A stretch of 64,000 nucleotides of DNA from positions 13,466,392 through 13,530,391 of the forward strand of contig NC_067203.1 of assembly GCF_026262505.1 (NCBI RefSeq), in the 5' to 3' direction. A program made the position numbers and the translations under genes. Origin of the DNA: Trichomonas vaginalis G3. Lineage: Eukaryota > Parabasalia > Trichomonadida > Trichomonadidae. The notes below the pieces were generated by a model that searched no databases, was not told the DNA's origin, and saw only the letters and a list, made by a program, of their open reading frames with translations. This document shows, piece by piece, positions 1 through 10,495 of the stretch; positions within the stretch are counted from its first letter, which is position 1, and each line of letters opens with the position of its first letter.

Positions 1-165
1 ATTATAAATAAGGATCCCGGCTGGCTAAAAACCGCTGGCTATAGCCATTTCCCCAAAAAAATCCCTTAGCCAGTATCACAATGCTAATGCCAGGTGATAT
101 TTATAATAAAGATATTTTTGATTTTGCAAGAGCTCAAAAAAAATTTAAAAAAAAATATTTAATAT

Positions 166-1653
166 TTAATTTCCGACTTTTGAACGAAGTTCTGCAAGTT
201 CTGCCTTCAACATATCAATTCTCTGTTTTCTGTTATCATAATCTTCATCCTGTTTTGCGAACAATCTTGACGAGAAGTCCTCAATGCTCTTTTTTGTTGC
301 TTCAACAGCCAAAATATCAGCACTGAGTTTTTCAGCGTAGAGACTTTCCTGTTTTATAGCTTGATTAATTGGGTGGTCTTCAGACTGAAGGTTCTCAAGC
401 TCCATGGCCATCGCCTGCCTCAAAAACCCTTTGTTGTTCTCCTGTGACCGAATTGACAAAATTGAAGAAGCGTCACTTTTTGACTTCCTCGAGGAAGTAG
501 AAAGTGACTTTCTTGGAGAAAACGACTCTTTTTGTTCGTACTGTCTTATCTCCTGCTTGACCTTCTGGATGTTCTGGAGAAGGGCATCGCGTTCGGACAT
601 CCACGCGTCGTCTTCTTTCACTGATTTGGCCTTACTTTCTTGTACTAGTTGTTGTCTTTCGAGCCATCTCTCCATTGATGCATCGGAAGCGTAGGAAATT
701 CTAGATCTGTCATCTACTTGTGATGTACGGGAACTACGATTCGATCTGCCTTGTTCTGTCTTCAAATTTTCTTCGGTTTCTTTTAATTGCCTTTGTTTGT
801 TCTTTATTTCTTCATCCAAGGCTTGTATCTGGTCATTCATGAGCTCAATGTTACTATCTGGATTTGTACTGATTTCTAGACTGATGTCGCGTATCTTTTG
901 CTGATAATCTTCGCATTCTCTGGTTAATTTCTTAAATTCTTCATCTTGTTGGTTGATACTCTTCTGGATATTAGAGATCTGTATGTTCATCTGTTTCATG
1001 TCTTTGTTTTCGGGCTGGTTCTTTCGAGATTTGTTTGATTTCACTGATTTATTTTCGCTTTTGGCATCATTGGTCATATCATAGTCAACATAGCCTGGAA
1101 TTTGTTGAATTAACTGCTCGTATTTCTTTTGAAGGGCTGCGTTGGCGAGTTTTTGCTTTTTGATTAAATTATTCATTTCCTTGATGACGTTCTGTTGGCC
1201 ATTGTATACGCCGTTAACTATTGCATCGCGTACATCAAAAGCATTCATTCTATGGAAGAAGTCGCCGCTGTAATAACTTTGTTCTGGAGGTTCTGGGTAT
1301 TGCTTGCGTTTCTCATCTAATTCTTCAACATTTAATTCTATAGTTTTTCCATCTGCTTTCATTTGTTCAATGTCATTAGTCATTTTATCGATTTGATTTA
1401 AATATTTCTCACGCATTTTTTCTTCTTGTGCAATTTGATAATTAATTCGCTCGATTTCTTCTTGAATTGCATCGTCTTCGTGTGATTGCGATATTTTTGA
1501 AGCTAAATCGGACTTTGTAGAAGCATCATCACTATTATTTGTGAGATTTTCTTCTTCTTGTTCCATTGGTACTTCATCATCTGGATCTTCGAGTTCTTCT
1601 TTTTCAATAAAAGATCCAGCTGATTCTATATCTTCGGCAGAGTTATTTTGCAT
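166..1653 (-). CDS. Coiled-coil protein, function unknown
   Basis: A 495-residue protein that is acidic at the N-terminus and almost wholly predicted coiled coil afterwards. Heptad-like E/K/Q-rich stretches lie at about residues 60-120, 155-190, 215-305 and 345-385, with a final one over about 430-492. Ser/Arg/Lys-rich linkers near 305-335 and 385-410 resemble phosphorylation targets. It has no signal peptide, membrane segment or catalytic motif. Such proteins in parabasalids are often cytoskeletal or centrosomal, but that is inference. The start is supported by a host initiator about 20 bases upstream. The stop is followed by an A/T-rich 3' flank with no neighbour on the left. No homologue was recognised by eye. 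Confidence 0.8.
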   Translation of the reverse strand: MQNNSAEDIESAGSFIEKEELEDPDDEVPMEQEEENLTNNSDDASTKSDLASKISQSHEDDAIQEEIERINYQIAQEEKMREKYLNQIDKMTNDIEQMKADGKTIELNVEELDEKRKQYPEPPEQSYYSGDFFHRMNAFDVRDAIVNGVYNGQQNVIKEMNNLIKKQKLANAALQKKYEQLIQQIPGYVDYDMTNDAKSENKSVKSNKSRKNQPENKDMKQMNIQISNIQKSINQQDEEFKKLTRECEDYQQKIRDISLEISTNPDSNIELMNDQIQALDEEIKNKQRQLKETEENLKTEQGRSNRSSRTSQVDDRSRISYASDASMERWLERQQLVQESKAKSVKEDDAWMSERDALLQNIQKVKQEIRQYEQKESFSPRKSLSTSSRKSKSDASSILSIRSQENNKGFLRQAMAMELENLQSEDHPINQAIKQESLYAEKLSADILAVEATKKSIEDFSSRLFAKQDEDYDNRKQRIDMLKAELAELRSKVGN

Positions 1654-1672
1654 TTTTTATTATTAAATTTAT

Positions 1673-1678
1673 AAATGA
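1673..1678 (-). promoter_or_regulatory. Initiator (TCATTT) of the coiled-coil gene
   Basis: Minus-strand TCATTT, an exact match to the parabasalid initiator TCAYWW, about 20 bases upstream of the start codon at 1653. It supports that start. Confidence 0.6.
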
Positions 1679-1831
1679 TGTAAAGTTTCCCGAATTCAGA
1701 AATGTTAAATAATTGATAGTTGGATTTAAATCATGATTTCCTAAATTAAATTTCTAAAAACTCCAATTCTGAAAAAAAAAACAATTCGTTACATAAATAT
1801 GAGAATATACTATTAGAATGTGAGACAAAAC

Positions 1832-1837
1832 TCATAT
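1832..1837 (+). promoter_or_regulatory. Possible initiator (TCATAT)
   Basis: TCATAT matches TCAYWW but lies about 40 bases upstream of the start at 1877, further than usual. A short upstream ATG at 1841 leads quickly to a stop, so this assignment is tentative. Confidence 0.35.
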
Positions 1838-1876
1838 TTGATGTACTCGCTTCAATTCCGATTTTAATTGTTTTGA

Positions 1877-3547
1877 ATGTTAATTTTATTTTTTATCCTC
1901 TCGAGACAAGAGAATTCGTTTTTTGAGGATGTTATCGGTGATGAGTTGAACTACACGATTATTATGAATAGTAGTTATTTCAGCCCAACCCATTTTTCAA
2001 ATTTCATATCAATTCACGTTCCACGTCTAAAACATATCTTTGTACATCAGTTCCTTAAATCGCTTAAGGAAATAAAACCTAAAATACCGGTTTTAATTGT
2101 TCTAAATCATTCAAAACCTTCAATTAGAAATTATATCAACGGAGAACTGTTTGTAAAGTTCAGATTCTTTCAAAATCTTGATAGTATTGATCTTTGTCTA
2201 CGTCAATTACTTTGTGAATTTGAATTCACATCGAAAAAAGAAGATATTCTTAATTCCTTCGAAAATAATGAATTTACTCTTGTTACAACATTAGGCAATG
2301 AATTAATTGCTAAAAATTTATTCATTTCAGCTTCTGATTTAATACGTCCAGTTAAAATTTTCATGACTACTCAATCAATCCTTGAAGAACTCACAGACAA
2401 TACATTTCTCTTATATTCAAGGGATTATTCCAAATTTACCCATTTTAATGGCAGTTCTGATGTTTATTACAAAAATGTCAATAGCGATACCAAATTTTAT
2501 ACGGTAAACAGTGTTCTTAAGGCAGATAATTCACATATGTTCATTCTAAAGAACGATTTATACATCGAAGAGAAGATAAATATCTCAGAAATCATAAGTA
2601 GAGTAGAAAATATCCATTTTCTCAGTGAAAATATAATAGAAACACTCCTCGAGATCTTTAATATCGATGTTGAAGATGATTCCCTTTGTATTTTTAAAGT
2701 TAAGAATGAAAATGGAAAAATTGAGTATTTTATCAAAAATGTTTATGATTATCGAGAATTACTAGAAGACAGAGGATTTTGGAGACAAGTACATATGTCA
2801 GAAACTCACAGTGGCCTTGTTCAAGGCAAAATTCTGAATGTAAACTCATATAATTTCAAACGCTTCATAAATCAGACCTATTCCATCCCAGTTATTCTTT
2901 ATTATGATCATACGACGCCAACATCAGTTCTGAACAGTTTTATTGAAGCTGCAAAAATTATGGAAGATTATCCAGACATAAAGATCAAATGCGGACTCTT
3001 TAATACAGAATTAAATGAGAATAAAATGAATATGCCTTATCCAAAGGATATTCCCACTCTAATTGCAACAACTCCGTTTCAAATTTTCTCAAAATTTTCT
3101 GGAGAATTTACTCCACAAGAAATCGTTTATTTTATGCAAGCAGCAGCCATTGTATATAATTCAATGGAAATTGAGGCAATTCCTGAAGATTATTCCTTTG
3201 ATGTTCCGAAATCATATATTTCTGATTTCTTAAAAGGTATTTTTGTCAAATGTGATCCATTTGGAGCAGGTTCTTACTATGATTACAGGTATTTCATGGA
3301 AGATGGCGATTTTATGAGCGATAACAGTATTTATCGCGATGAAAGCACTTTCCAACTGTATGATGGTATTGACTCTAGTGAGGAAAACTCTATGTCAAGG
3401 CACCATCATGGTCATCCGTTCTTAAGAGCAAATTACGCAAATATTTACGATGTAATCGGATCTCTCAAGCATAGCGATGTCATGATGCATGATAAGAATC
3501 ATAAGGAACAGCTTCAAGCGCTAATTGAAAAATATGGAAACTTTTAA
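1877..3547 (+). CDS. Secretory-pathway protein with a thioredoxin-like domain lacking CxxC
   Basis: A 556-residue protein with a short hydrophobic N-terminus (MLILFFIL) that could be a signal peptide. Residues of about 335-435 read like a PDI/thioredoxin domain: a beta-strand PVILYYD, a following helix, then DIPTL, which matches the cis-proline loop of thioredoxins. The position where the active-site CxxC would be reads HTTPTS, so no redox disulfide is present. The N-terminal 330 residues may hold further divergent thioredoxin-type domains. The C-terminus is His-rich (RHHHGHP) and lacks a clear KDEL signal. A non-catalytic PDI-like chaperone of the ER is the best guess; the fold call rests on pattern reading only. 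Confidence 0.6.
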   Translation: MLILFFILSRQENSFFEDVIGDELNYTIIMNSSYFSPTHFSNFISIHVPRLKHIFVHQFLKSLKEIKPKIPVLIVLNHSKPSIRNYINGELFVKFRFFQNLDSIDLCLRQLLCEFEFTSKKEDILNSFENNEFTLVTTLGNELIAKNLFISASDLIRPVKIFMTTQSILEELTDNTFLLYSRDYSKFTHFNGSSDVYYKNVNSDTKFYTVNSVLKADNSHMFILKNDLYIEEKINISEIISRVENIHFLSENIIETLLEIFNIDVEDDSLCIFKVKNENGKIEYFIKNVYDYRELLEDRGFWRQVHMSETHSGLVQGKILNVNSYNFKRFINQTYSIPVILYYDHTTPTSVLNSFIEAAKIMEDYPDIKIKCGLFNTELNENKMNMPYPKDIPTLIATTPFQIFSKFSGEFTPQEIVYFMQAAAIVYNSMEIEAIPEDYSFDVPKSYISDFLKGIFVKCDPFGAGSYYDYRYFMEDGDFMSDNSIYRDESTFQLYDGIDSSEENSMSRHHHGHPFLRANYANIYDVIGSLKHSDVMMHDKNHKEQLQALIEKYGNF

Positions 3548-4395
3548 TTTTTTGTTTTGTATTTAATAAAGATATTAGTATTTTCTTTCAGAAATCATTC
3601 TTTAATTCTGCAGATTTTTGTGATAACTCTACTCATAACATCTAATTTAAGATTAAACGCAATTAAGTATATCACCATTCATTTATTATACGCAAGTTCT
3701 ATGATTAAGTCTAAAATTTTCTTATTTCTATGATTAAAATGGTTTTGCAATGCACTTATCAACAAAATTAAGATGTGTTAAAAATTTTATATTACATTTC
3801 TAGAATTATATTAAATATTTTGAAGCATTTAAATATAATGATTAATATAAAATCGTTTTTATTATTTAGTTTCTTAATTCCTCTTTACAACTTTTATAAA
3901 AAATAAATTTAAATATGAATTTTTCCAAAAAAAATTTGAAAATTAAAAAATGTGACTCCAATTCTAAGAAATTGTTTTCATATTTAGAAAATCAAAAAAA
4001 TTTTGGAATTCTTCCCATCATTCAATGACACGGAAATGAACTTGTGTGAACAGATGAGTACGAACTATCACTTAGATCCGCAATATTGAAAAAAATTTTA
4101 TATATTTAGGGATATTTCAAATTGCTATCAAACAGCATTAGATAAAGACCAAACGCAGCAAATTTCCAATCCAAACCTACCTTGAAATTTAACGAAAAAT
4201 CAAATTTTAACATCAATATAACATTATTCGATCAGTTTAATCAAAATCAACAACAAAATCTTTCAAAACATTTACTTGTACGTATTAATTAACATATATT
4301 TCTATTTAAAAACCAAAATTAAGAAAAAAATATCAATAAAAAATCGAAGAAGACCAATTAAAACTAAATATATTCTGTTTATATTCAATTATATT
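3548..4395. other. Intergenic, no gene seen
   Basis: About 850 bases of very AT-rich sequence between the convergent genes ending at 3547 and 4396. A 79-codon reading frame at its right end only overlaps the 3' end of the next gene and has no support. No repeat or RNA gene was recognised. Confidence 0.6.
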
Positions 4396-5883
4396 TTACA
4401 ACTCATTGATCTTAGATCCGTATTGTTTGTCGATCTTGATCATTCCCTTGTGCTTTCTTGCGCAGTAAATAACAACACCAATAACAGCAACAACAGCAAT
4501 ACAAGCCAAGAGTGAGCAGATAACTATAACAGCCTTGTTTGATGATGGATTATAAGGCGATGTAAGTTTGTAAACGTAAGCACGGCTTTCATTTGATGGC
4601 TGATCACTCCATTCTGGATGAGAGTCATCGTGTTTGTACTTTGTCATACCTCCAACGACGATTGAGTTGCAATCGTGTCCCCAAGCGAGATCTGAAGCGA
4701 AGTTGAGGAGTTCTGGTGGGTTTTCTTCTGGGTAAAGTGTTTCTGTGCTGGAAAGTTCGAATTTACCACTGGAATCGCGGCGGAAGATAAGAATTGCGTC
4801 TGTCTTCTTATCTGGATTCCTTGTATCTGTAATGTTGGAAGCGTGTGTCATGAATATTGAATCTCCGCAGAATGCAAGGCCTGTTAACTGTACATCTGGT
4901 GGATATTCAATAACTTGGAATTTATCTGTATTCCATTTGTCGTTTGAGAACGAAATGATGAAGAATGCGCCATTTGGATTCAGATCCTTCTTGTAGGCAA
5001 CCATTGTAGCAAGTGTTTTTTGATTTGGCATTCCAATCTTGCTGCCGTAGGATTTGATTGGCTTTGAGTTGTATTCTCCATTGCTAATTCCTTCTGGAAG
5101 GATCTGCTGTGTCAATGTCCAGTCATTGCTGCCTGAACGTGTGTAATAGCATGATCCCATTCCGAAATATGAATCGAAGAGGTCAACAGCGACGATTAAG
5201 TGAGAGTTATCGATGAATTGAAGGTCACTGCCGAATTTGAATCTCTTGTTTTCGTTGATTGATGGTGGATCAATGCGTGTTGGTGTTGTCCAGCCATCTA
5301 CGGTTTCTGTTGTGATGAAAACAGCTCCATGGTCATCAATATACTTAACGACGTTAGGCTTATTGTAATAACCTGATGCAATGGTCTTACCGTCAGATGT
5401 GATTGTCAAAGAGCGGCCAAAGCCTTGGTAAGCATCACTTTCCGTTGGATTCTCAACAGGAGTGATGATCTTGGTCTGAGTGAAAAGCTGCTTCTGTTCA
5501 TCGTAATCAAAAACAACGATAGCACCAACTTGCTCGAATCCTTTAACGGTAGAATATGGAGCACCGGCGACAATTCTCTTGCCATCTCTGGAAACTTGGC
5601 ATGTAGAGCCTGTATTATTCAAAATAATGGATTTATCTTCTGGACCATATGGGATAAGCTTCTGAACTTCCTTATATTTGTTTGTATTTTGATCTAATTG
5701 GAAGATATAAAGTGCTCCGAGACGAGAATCAGAACCTGTTGTCTCCCATGAGGCACCAACAACAATCTTGTCTTCTGAAACGCCAACGGAACGGCCAAAG
5801 ATGCCATAGTTATCGAGGCTTGGCTTGATAATTTGCTCTAATTCCCATTTGCACGAGGCGAAGTGGATGAGTGACCAAAGCAT
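4396..5883 (-). CDS. Type I membrane protein with FG-GAP-like beta-propeller ectodomain
   Basis: A 495-residue protein. The N-terminus (MLWSLIHFASC) is a plausible short signal peptide. Residues of about 20-430 contain repeated blades of the FG-GAP/integrin-alpha type: phrases such as FGRSVGVSEDKIVVGA, GSTCQVSRDGKRIVAGAP and FGRSLTITSDGKTIASG recur, each a two-strand motif. A strong membrane span (about 452-476) follows, then a short basic cytoplasmic tail (CARKHKGMIKIDK). Parabasalids carry families of such surface proteins; ligand binding or adhesion is inferred from the fold. No clear initiator lies within 40 bases of the start. Confidence 0.78.
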   Translation of the reverse strand: MLWSLIHFASCKWELEQIIKPSLDNYGIFGRSVGVSEDKIVVGASWETTGSDSRLGALYIFQLDQNTNKYKEVQKLIPYGPEDKSIILNNTGSTCQVSRDGKRIVAGAPYSTVKGFEQVGAIVVFDYDEQKQLFTQTKIITPVENPTESDAYQGFGRSLTITSDGKTIASGYYNKPNVVKYIDDHGAVFITTETVDGWTTPTRIDPPSINENKRFKFGSDLQFIDNSHLIVAVDLFDSYFGMGSCYYTRSGSNDWTLTQQILPEGISNGEYNSKPIKSYGSKIGMPNQKTLATMVAYKKDLNPNGAFFIISFSNDKWNTDKFQVIEYPPDVQLTGLAFCGDSIFMTHASNITDTRNPDKKTDAILIFRRDSSGKFELSSTETLYPEENPPELLNFASDLAWGHDCNSIVVGGMTKYKHDDSHPEWSDQPSNESRAYVYKLTSPYNPSSNKAVIVICSLLACIAVVAVIGVVIYCARKHKGMIKIDKQYGSKINEL

Positions 5884-7509
5884 AGTATTTATTGTTTATA
5901 TTCAACCGCAATTTCGCTTTCAATTCTGTTAGCTGTCAAATTCTAAAATTGATTTTGAGAGAGACGTTCCATACAATTTTGATAATGCGAAAACGATGAA
6001 CTTTTATTCTGTCAGACTTTATAGCACATTATTGTTAATAATTAATTTTTTGTATTTTCATTTCTGAACATTATCATTTACAACAAAAGTGACAAAGCAT
6101 CCGATATTTCATTTCTGAAATGCCTTTTTTGACCACATAAATTCATGACACAGATTGAACCATCAAAATCTTCTACCAAAAATGGCACACATTTAGAGAA
6201 CAGTATGCACTCCGACTAATTTTTGTCAACCTTTATCTAAACTTTTACTTCCGATTATTGAAATAGCAACCAAGACTTATCATTACACAGTAAATAACAC
6301 AAACTCATGCTCCTTGGGAGAGAAATTCTAAAAATCAAGATTTCTAATTAATTTGTATGCGAAAGCACATTGAATCACACCATGTAAGTTACCTATAATT
6401 TGTATTAGTTATTATGACTTTGTACGTGTTAAATTTTATATTAAATTCATTCTTTACTTGAGAAACTGAGATTATTTCCTGTATTTTGCAATTTATTGAG
6501 TCGAATATCGCTCATGAGAATTTTTTTCTAGTAATGAAAACCAATGACAAGGATATGATTTTCTATATGAGCATTGTCAAGATTATTGTGGCACTCAAAC
6601 AAAGGGTATATCTGGAAGCAAATACAACTCAAAAGTCAATTATATCATTAAAATTAAAACATGTAATTCTTGTCATGGGATCTTAATTTCATATTTGAAA
6701 TGTCTAAAATAATTTAATGATTTCTTCTAACCACAAATGGGCTCTTTGAGCTTATTAATGGCTTATAGCTGCTATACAAAAGTTAAGAAATCCAAAATTA
6801 TCGGATATATGATTGGAAGATAGAAATATCCGCCTTTTTCGATCAATTACATGTATTCTAATATAAATATGAGCTTTTCTGGCTTAGAAGATGACTACAC
6901 AACATTATTCTCATCATTGGAATATAACTCTTTGATGGACAATAGCAAGAATGAGAAAACAAAATATATAGTTTAATAAACAATATCCAATTATAATTAC
7001 CACAGCATATACACATGCATGTTATCTGATAGAACTTAAAATAGAAAGGTAAACTGAAAAATATTAAAAATTATAAACTCAAGCTAAATGTAACTGATAA
7101 GAGAGGAGGCTATATCTGTAAGAGAAATTGGAACTAACATGCCTGTGAAAATCATTTGCGATAATATTTTATATGAAAAAGACTTTAAAAATCGAATTTT
7201 CTTAATTATCCATTCGTATTTGATTTGTGTGGTAGTAACTTCAGATGGGCGCTAATCAGCAGTTCACGAAATCATGATATTTTTTAAAAATATTAAATAT
7301 AAACGAAAACCTGTTCGAGCTGATGATATTATGTATCATTTTACTACCTATAGGTCTATTTTATGAGCTCAGGAGGTATCAGGCCGAAAAATTTTTATGG
7401 CATCTAGGAAGCATTGAAAATTTGAAAGAGATATCACAAAAAATTGAATATGTCAAATTAGCCGACATCCCAGAATTATTTGAGAGGTTTTATGGAAATT
7501 TACCCGTGG
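5884..7509. other. Intergenic, no supported gene
   Basis: About 1.6 kb of AT-rich DNA between divergent genes. It contains scattered short reading frames, including a 35-codon one at 6869-6976 and a 77-codon one at 7323-7556 that runs into the Myb gene in another frame. None has a recognisable product or a close initiator. Confidence 0.55.
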
Positions 7510-7515
7510 TCATTT
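7510..7515 (+). promoter_or_regulatory. Initiator (TCATTT) of the Myb gene
   Basis: TCATTT, an exact TCAYWW match, ends 10 bases before the ATG at 7526. It selects this start over the overlapping frame that begins at 7323. Confidence 0.7.
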
Positions 7516-7525
7516 TTACTGATTC

Positions 7526-8050
7526 ATGTTTGCTTTCAGAGGCTCCAAGAACTTAGTTCACAACAGATTTACCGAGGAAGATGATCAAAAGCTCAAACAG
7601 CTCGTTAACGAGTACGGCGAAAACAATTGGGATATTATTGCCAAAAAGATGAAGGGAAGGAACAAAAGGCAATGTCGCGATAGATGGAACAGATACTTAG
7701 CACCAAATGTGAACCATAGTGAATGGACAGTTGAAGAAGAAAAGCTTCTTATGAGTTTAGTACCAATATTATCCCCGAGATGGCGTGAGATTGCAAAGCA
7801 TTTTAGCGGTAGAAACGATATACAGATTAAGAATAGATATAAAATGATTCAAAACAGATTATTGCATGAAAATCAAAAAGAGAATGTTAAACAGCAAATT
7901 AAAACACCAGTAACACAGCCGAATACACTTGTCTATGGACAGCCAATCCAATTACAAGAAGCTCATATAAGCTTAGATGATGAATTTAATTCTGATTTTG
8001 CATTCAACGAAGAAGCAGATGATTTTAGTATATTTTGCTCTTTTGAGTGA
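7526..8050 (+). CDS. R2R3 Myb-like DNA-binding protein
   Basis: A 174-residue protein with two adjacent Myb/SANT repeats. Repeat one, about residues 15-60, begins RFTEEDDQKL and contains NNWDIIAKKM and RQCRDRWNRYL; Phe replaces the first Trp. Repeat two, about 65-112, begins EWTVEEEKLL and contains RWREIAKHF and QIKNRYKMI. The acidic C-terminus (EEADDFSIF) could be an activation segment. Small R2R3 Mybs are numerous in Trichomonas, where some bind promoter elements of iron-responsive genes or the initiator-associated M3 motif. Which promoter this one binds cannot be told from the sequence. Confidence 0.9.
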   Translation: MFAFRGSKNLVHNRFTEEDDQKLKQLVNEYGENNWDIIAKKMKGRNKRQCRDRWNRYLAPNVNHSEWTVEEEKLLMSLVPILSPRWREIAKHFSGRNDIQIKNRYKMIQNRLLHENQKENVKQQIKTPVTQPNTLVYGQPIQLQEAHISLDDEFNSDFAFNEEADDFSIFCSFE

Positions 8051-8247
8051 ATTGTTTGTATATGAATAAATTACCATTTGTTATTAATCTAATAATCATT
8101 AATTTTTTTTCAAATTTTGTTTGATTCCAAATAAACCTGAAAGAAATTTGTTGTTTTTAGATAAAAGTAGTAAATACAAATCAATAAAATAGGAAAATGT
8201 TATTCAAATACTATAAAAAAAAACTTTTTATTAAAAATCTATTTTTT

Positions 8248-9318
8248 TTAGATCCAACACTTAACTTGTTGTTCACCCTTCATGATGCATTGTCCGCATG
8301 AGATGCATTTCATCTTCTTGCCCTCACGGATATGCTGAACTACATGTGTATCTGCAATTGTTGGACGTCCTAAAGAAATAAGGTCAGCACCTTCTTCAAG
8401 TGCTTTGATCATTGTTTCTGTCTTTCTGATACCGCCAACAACACCAATTGCAGCCTTTGTAGTCTTTCTGACGATTGTAATAATTGGAACGTTGTAACCT
8501 TCCTTAAGTGGGAAGTCCTTACGGCGCATTATTCTGTTTGTAGATCTGATTGTTGTGGAAGCTTCCTGGAAGCCGCAGGAGACTTCCCATAAGTCCATAT
8601 CTGGAATTGCAGCCATTGTAGCAGCCAAATCGTTTGGCATGATTCCTGGATTACCAGCCTTGCAGTCATCACCATTAATCTTGATGCCAATGACGAAATC
8701 TTTGCCACATTCCTTTCTGATTGCATCAACAATCTCAACAAGGATTCTTCTTCTGTTTTCTGGGCTGCCACCGTATTGATCTTCTCTGTGGTTTGTCATT
8801 GGTGACAAGAAGCTGGAAATAAGATATCCATGTGCGCCGTGGAGTTCAATTCCATCAACGCCAACTTGTTGGAGACGCTTGGCGCATTGCCTGTACTTAT
8901 CGATAACTTCAGATATTTCCATAAGTGTCATTGCTCTTGAGCCTGGCTGAAGTGGAGATGGACCTCTTGGTCTTTCACCAGTGAATCTGAATTCTGTAGT
9001 TAAACCGGCATCGGCAATCTGGAATAATGTCTTTGTTCCACGCTTATGCATGTAGTCAACTGTTGATTTCCATGCTTCAGCTTGTTTATCATTTTCCATT
9101 CCGCCTTGACCTTCGCAGGCACGACCACTCCTTTGAACATAGAGGTATTCTGGGATAATAAGACCCATTTGTCCATCGGCCATGTCTTTATAGTACTTTA
9201 ATAACCATGGCTTTGGTAATCCATCAACATCACAGCCGTTCATGAAACATGGAGAACGCATAAATCTGTTTTTGATTGTTATGCTACCAACTTTGACTGG
9301 AGAGAACAGTTTGTCCAT
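8248..9318 (-). CDS. NADH:flavin oxidoreductase, old yellow enzyme family
   Basis: A 356-residue FMN-binding TIM barrel. It begins LFSPVKVGSITIKNRFMRSP, the typical N-terminus of the family. HGAHGYLISSFLSP near residue 160 carries the substrate-binding His pair, YGGSPENRRR follows, and GADLISLGRPTIAD near residue 310 closes the phosphate site. The C-terminus CISCGQCIMKGEQQVKCW is a cysteine cluster like the start of the iron-sulfur segment in 2,4-dienoyl-CoA reductase-type members, but the protein stops there, so it is a single-domain form. The exact substrate is unknown; reduction of alpha,beta-unsaturated carbonyls is the family activity. The bacterial-type sequence suggests lateral transfer (inference). 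The initiator at 9340 supports the start. Confidence 0.9.
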   Translation of the reverse strand: MDKLFSPVKVGSITIKNRFMRSPCFMNGCDVDGLPKPWLLKYYKDMADGQMGLIIPEYLYVQRSGRACEGQGGMENDKQAEAWKSTVDYMHKRGTKTLFQIADAGLTTEFRFTGERPRGPSPLQPGSRAMTLMEISEVIDKYRQCAKRLQQVGVDGIELHGAHGYLISSFLSPMTNHREDQYGGSPENRRRILVEIVDAIRKECGKDFVIGIKINGDDCKAGNPGIMPNDLAATMAAIPDMDLWEVSCGFQEASTTIRSTNRIMRRKDFPLKEGYNVPIITIVRKTTKAAIGVVGGIRKTETMIKALEEGADLISLGRPTIADTHVVQHIREGKKMKCISCGQCIMKGEQQVKCWI

Positions 9319-9339
9319 TAAAACTTTTCTTTCAATTTT

Positions 9340-9345
9340 TTGTGA
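9340..9345 (-). promoter_or_regulatory. Initiator (TCACAA) of the oxidoreductase gene
   Basis: Minus-strand TCACAA fits TCAYWW and lies 21 bases upstream of the start codon at 9318. Confidence 0.6.
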
Positions 9346-9438
9346 TAGTTAAACGGTTATCCGGACAATCGTAAACTATTCAATTTTACATGTAAAGTAA
9401 TCAAAAAATACAATGTGAAACAATGAAAGATTCAAATA

Positions 9439-10486
9439 AGGGTTTCGTTTTGCTAAAATTGTCACTTTTATAGCATATTTGTTTTTGGATGTTTTGCGAA
9501 ACCAAAAAAAAACTATGATATACAATGTGTGTGTAAAGAAAATACTTTATTTACTAGTTAAAAAATCATTTGGTATTGATCAAGTTATTTTTTCTGGATA
9601 AGATATTATATGGATAATTGGATAGAAAATACAATTATATAATCTTGTACCTGGTTTAATTAAGCTAATTGTCATCAGAAACTTGTAATTTTTATGAATT
9701 TCAGATTTTCTTTTCATTACTGCTTTTCTTAATAGGTCAAGTTCTTATTTACGTTATAAAGTATGATATTTACAAATATCAAGTTATCATGTTTTTTGAG
9801 AAATTATGAGAAAAACAACAAAAATGAAAAAGTAGGAATAGCAATGAATAGTGATGTGGGTATAGAAAATGTAAGAGATATGAATGCAAAGCAATCAGTA
9901 TTTAGGATATTGACCATAGATTTCGAAAAAAAAATGCTGCATATTGAGCGAAAACTATGATTATATTATAAGGCTGTCATTTAAGCATAATGAAACTATT
10001 CCCTTTTCATTTTAATCGAATAAGATAGTAAGATTTTTGAATTAGCTAGAAACTGATGAGATGTTTTCACAAATCAGATTTTTAATCTCTATAATGCATA
10101 ATTCACTCAATATCTCAATTTTGATATTGCGAGATATTTTTGCTATCGGTTTCGCAATTTTGACACAATAGCAAGAGGGTTCTATAAGCATTATTATCAA
10201 CGTAGAATCTGAATATCATATCAGAAAATGTCGCAAATCTGACATTTACCCGACCAAATAGCAAAAATAATTGAATACTTTTCGCAAAAACTTTAAAAAT
10301 CGATAAAAATATGAAATATAGATATTAAAGAGACTTTTTATATAATATTCATAAAGATTTTCCAAAAATATGATACCGCAAAATTAAAAAAGTGACGTCT
10401 TGAGTGGAGTCAAGGGTCGAAATTGCTAGCTAAATGTTTTTTAGCGAAATTGCGTATTGTACGTTTTTTTCGCAAAACGAAACCCT
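9439..10486. mobile_element. Non-autonomous TIR element, about 1.05 kb
   Basis: TAAGGGTTTCGTTTTGC at 9437-9453 is matched by its exact reverse complement at 10472-10488. The 7-base direct repeat ATTCAAA sits immediately outside both ends (9430-9436 and 10489-10495). Two readings are possible: a TA target duplication with inverted repeats starting AGGGTTTCG (mariner-like), or inverted repeats starting TAAGGG with a 7-base duplication. The inside has no credible transposase frame; a 65-codon frame at 9763-9960 has no support. A second element of nearly the same length and the same AGGGT start lies at 52841-53884. Confidence 0.72.
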
Positions 10487-10495
10487 TAATTCAAA

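Noticed and set aside
7323-7556. 77-codon frame with a hydrophobic start before the Myb gene
   Set aside because: It runs into the Myb gene in another frame, and the TCATTT initiator at 7510 belongs to the Myb start.
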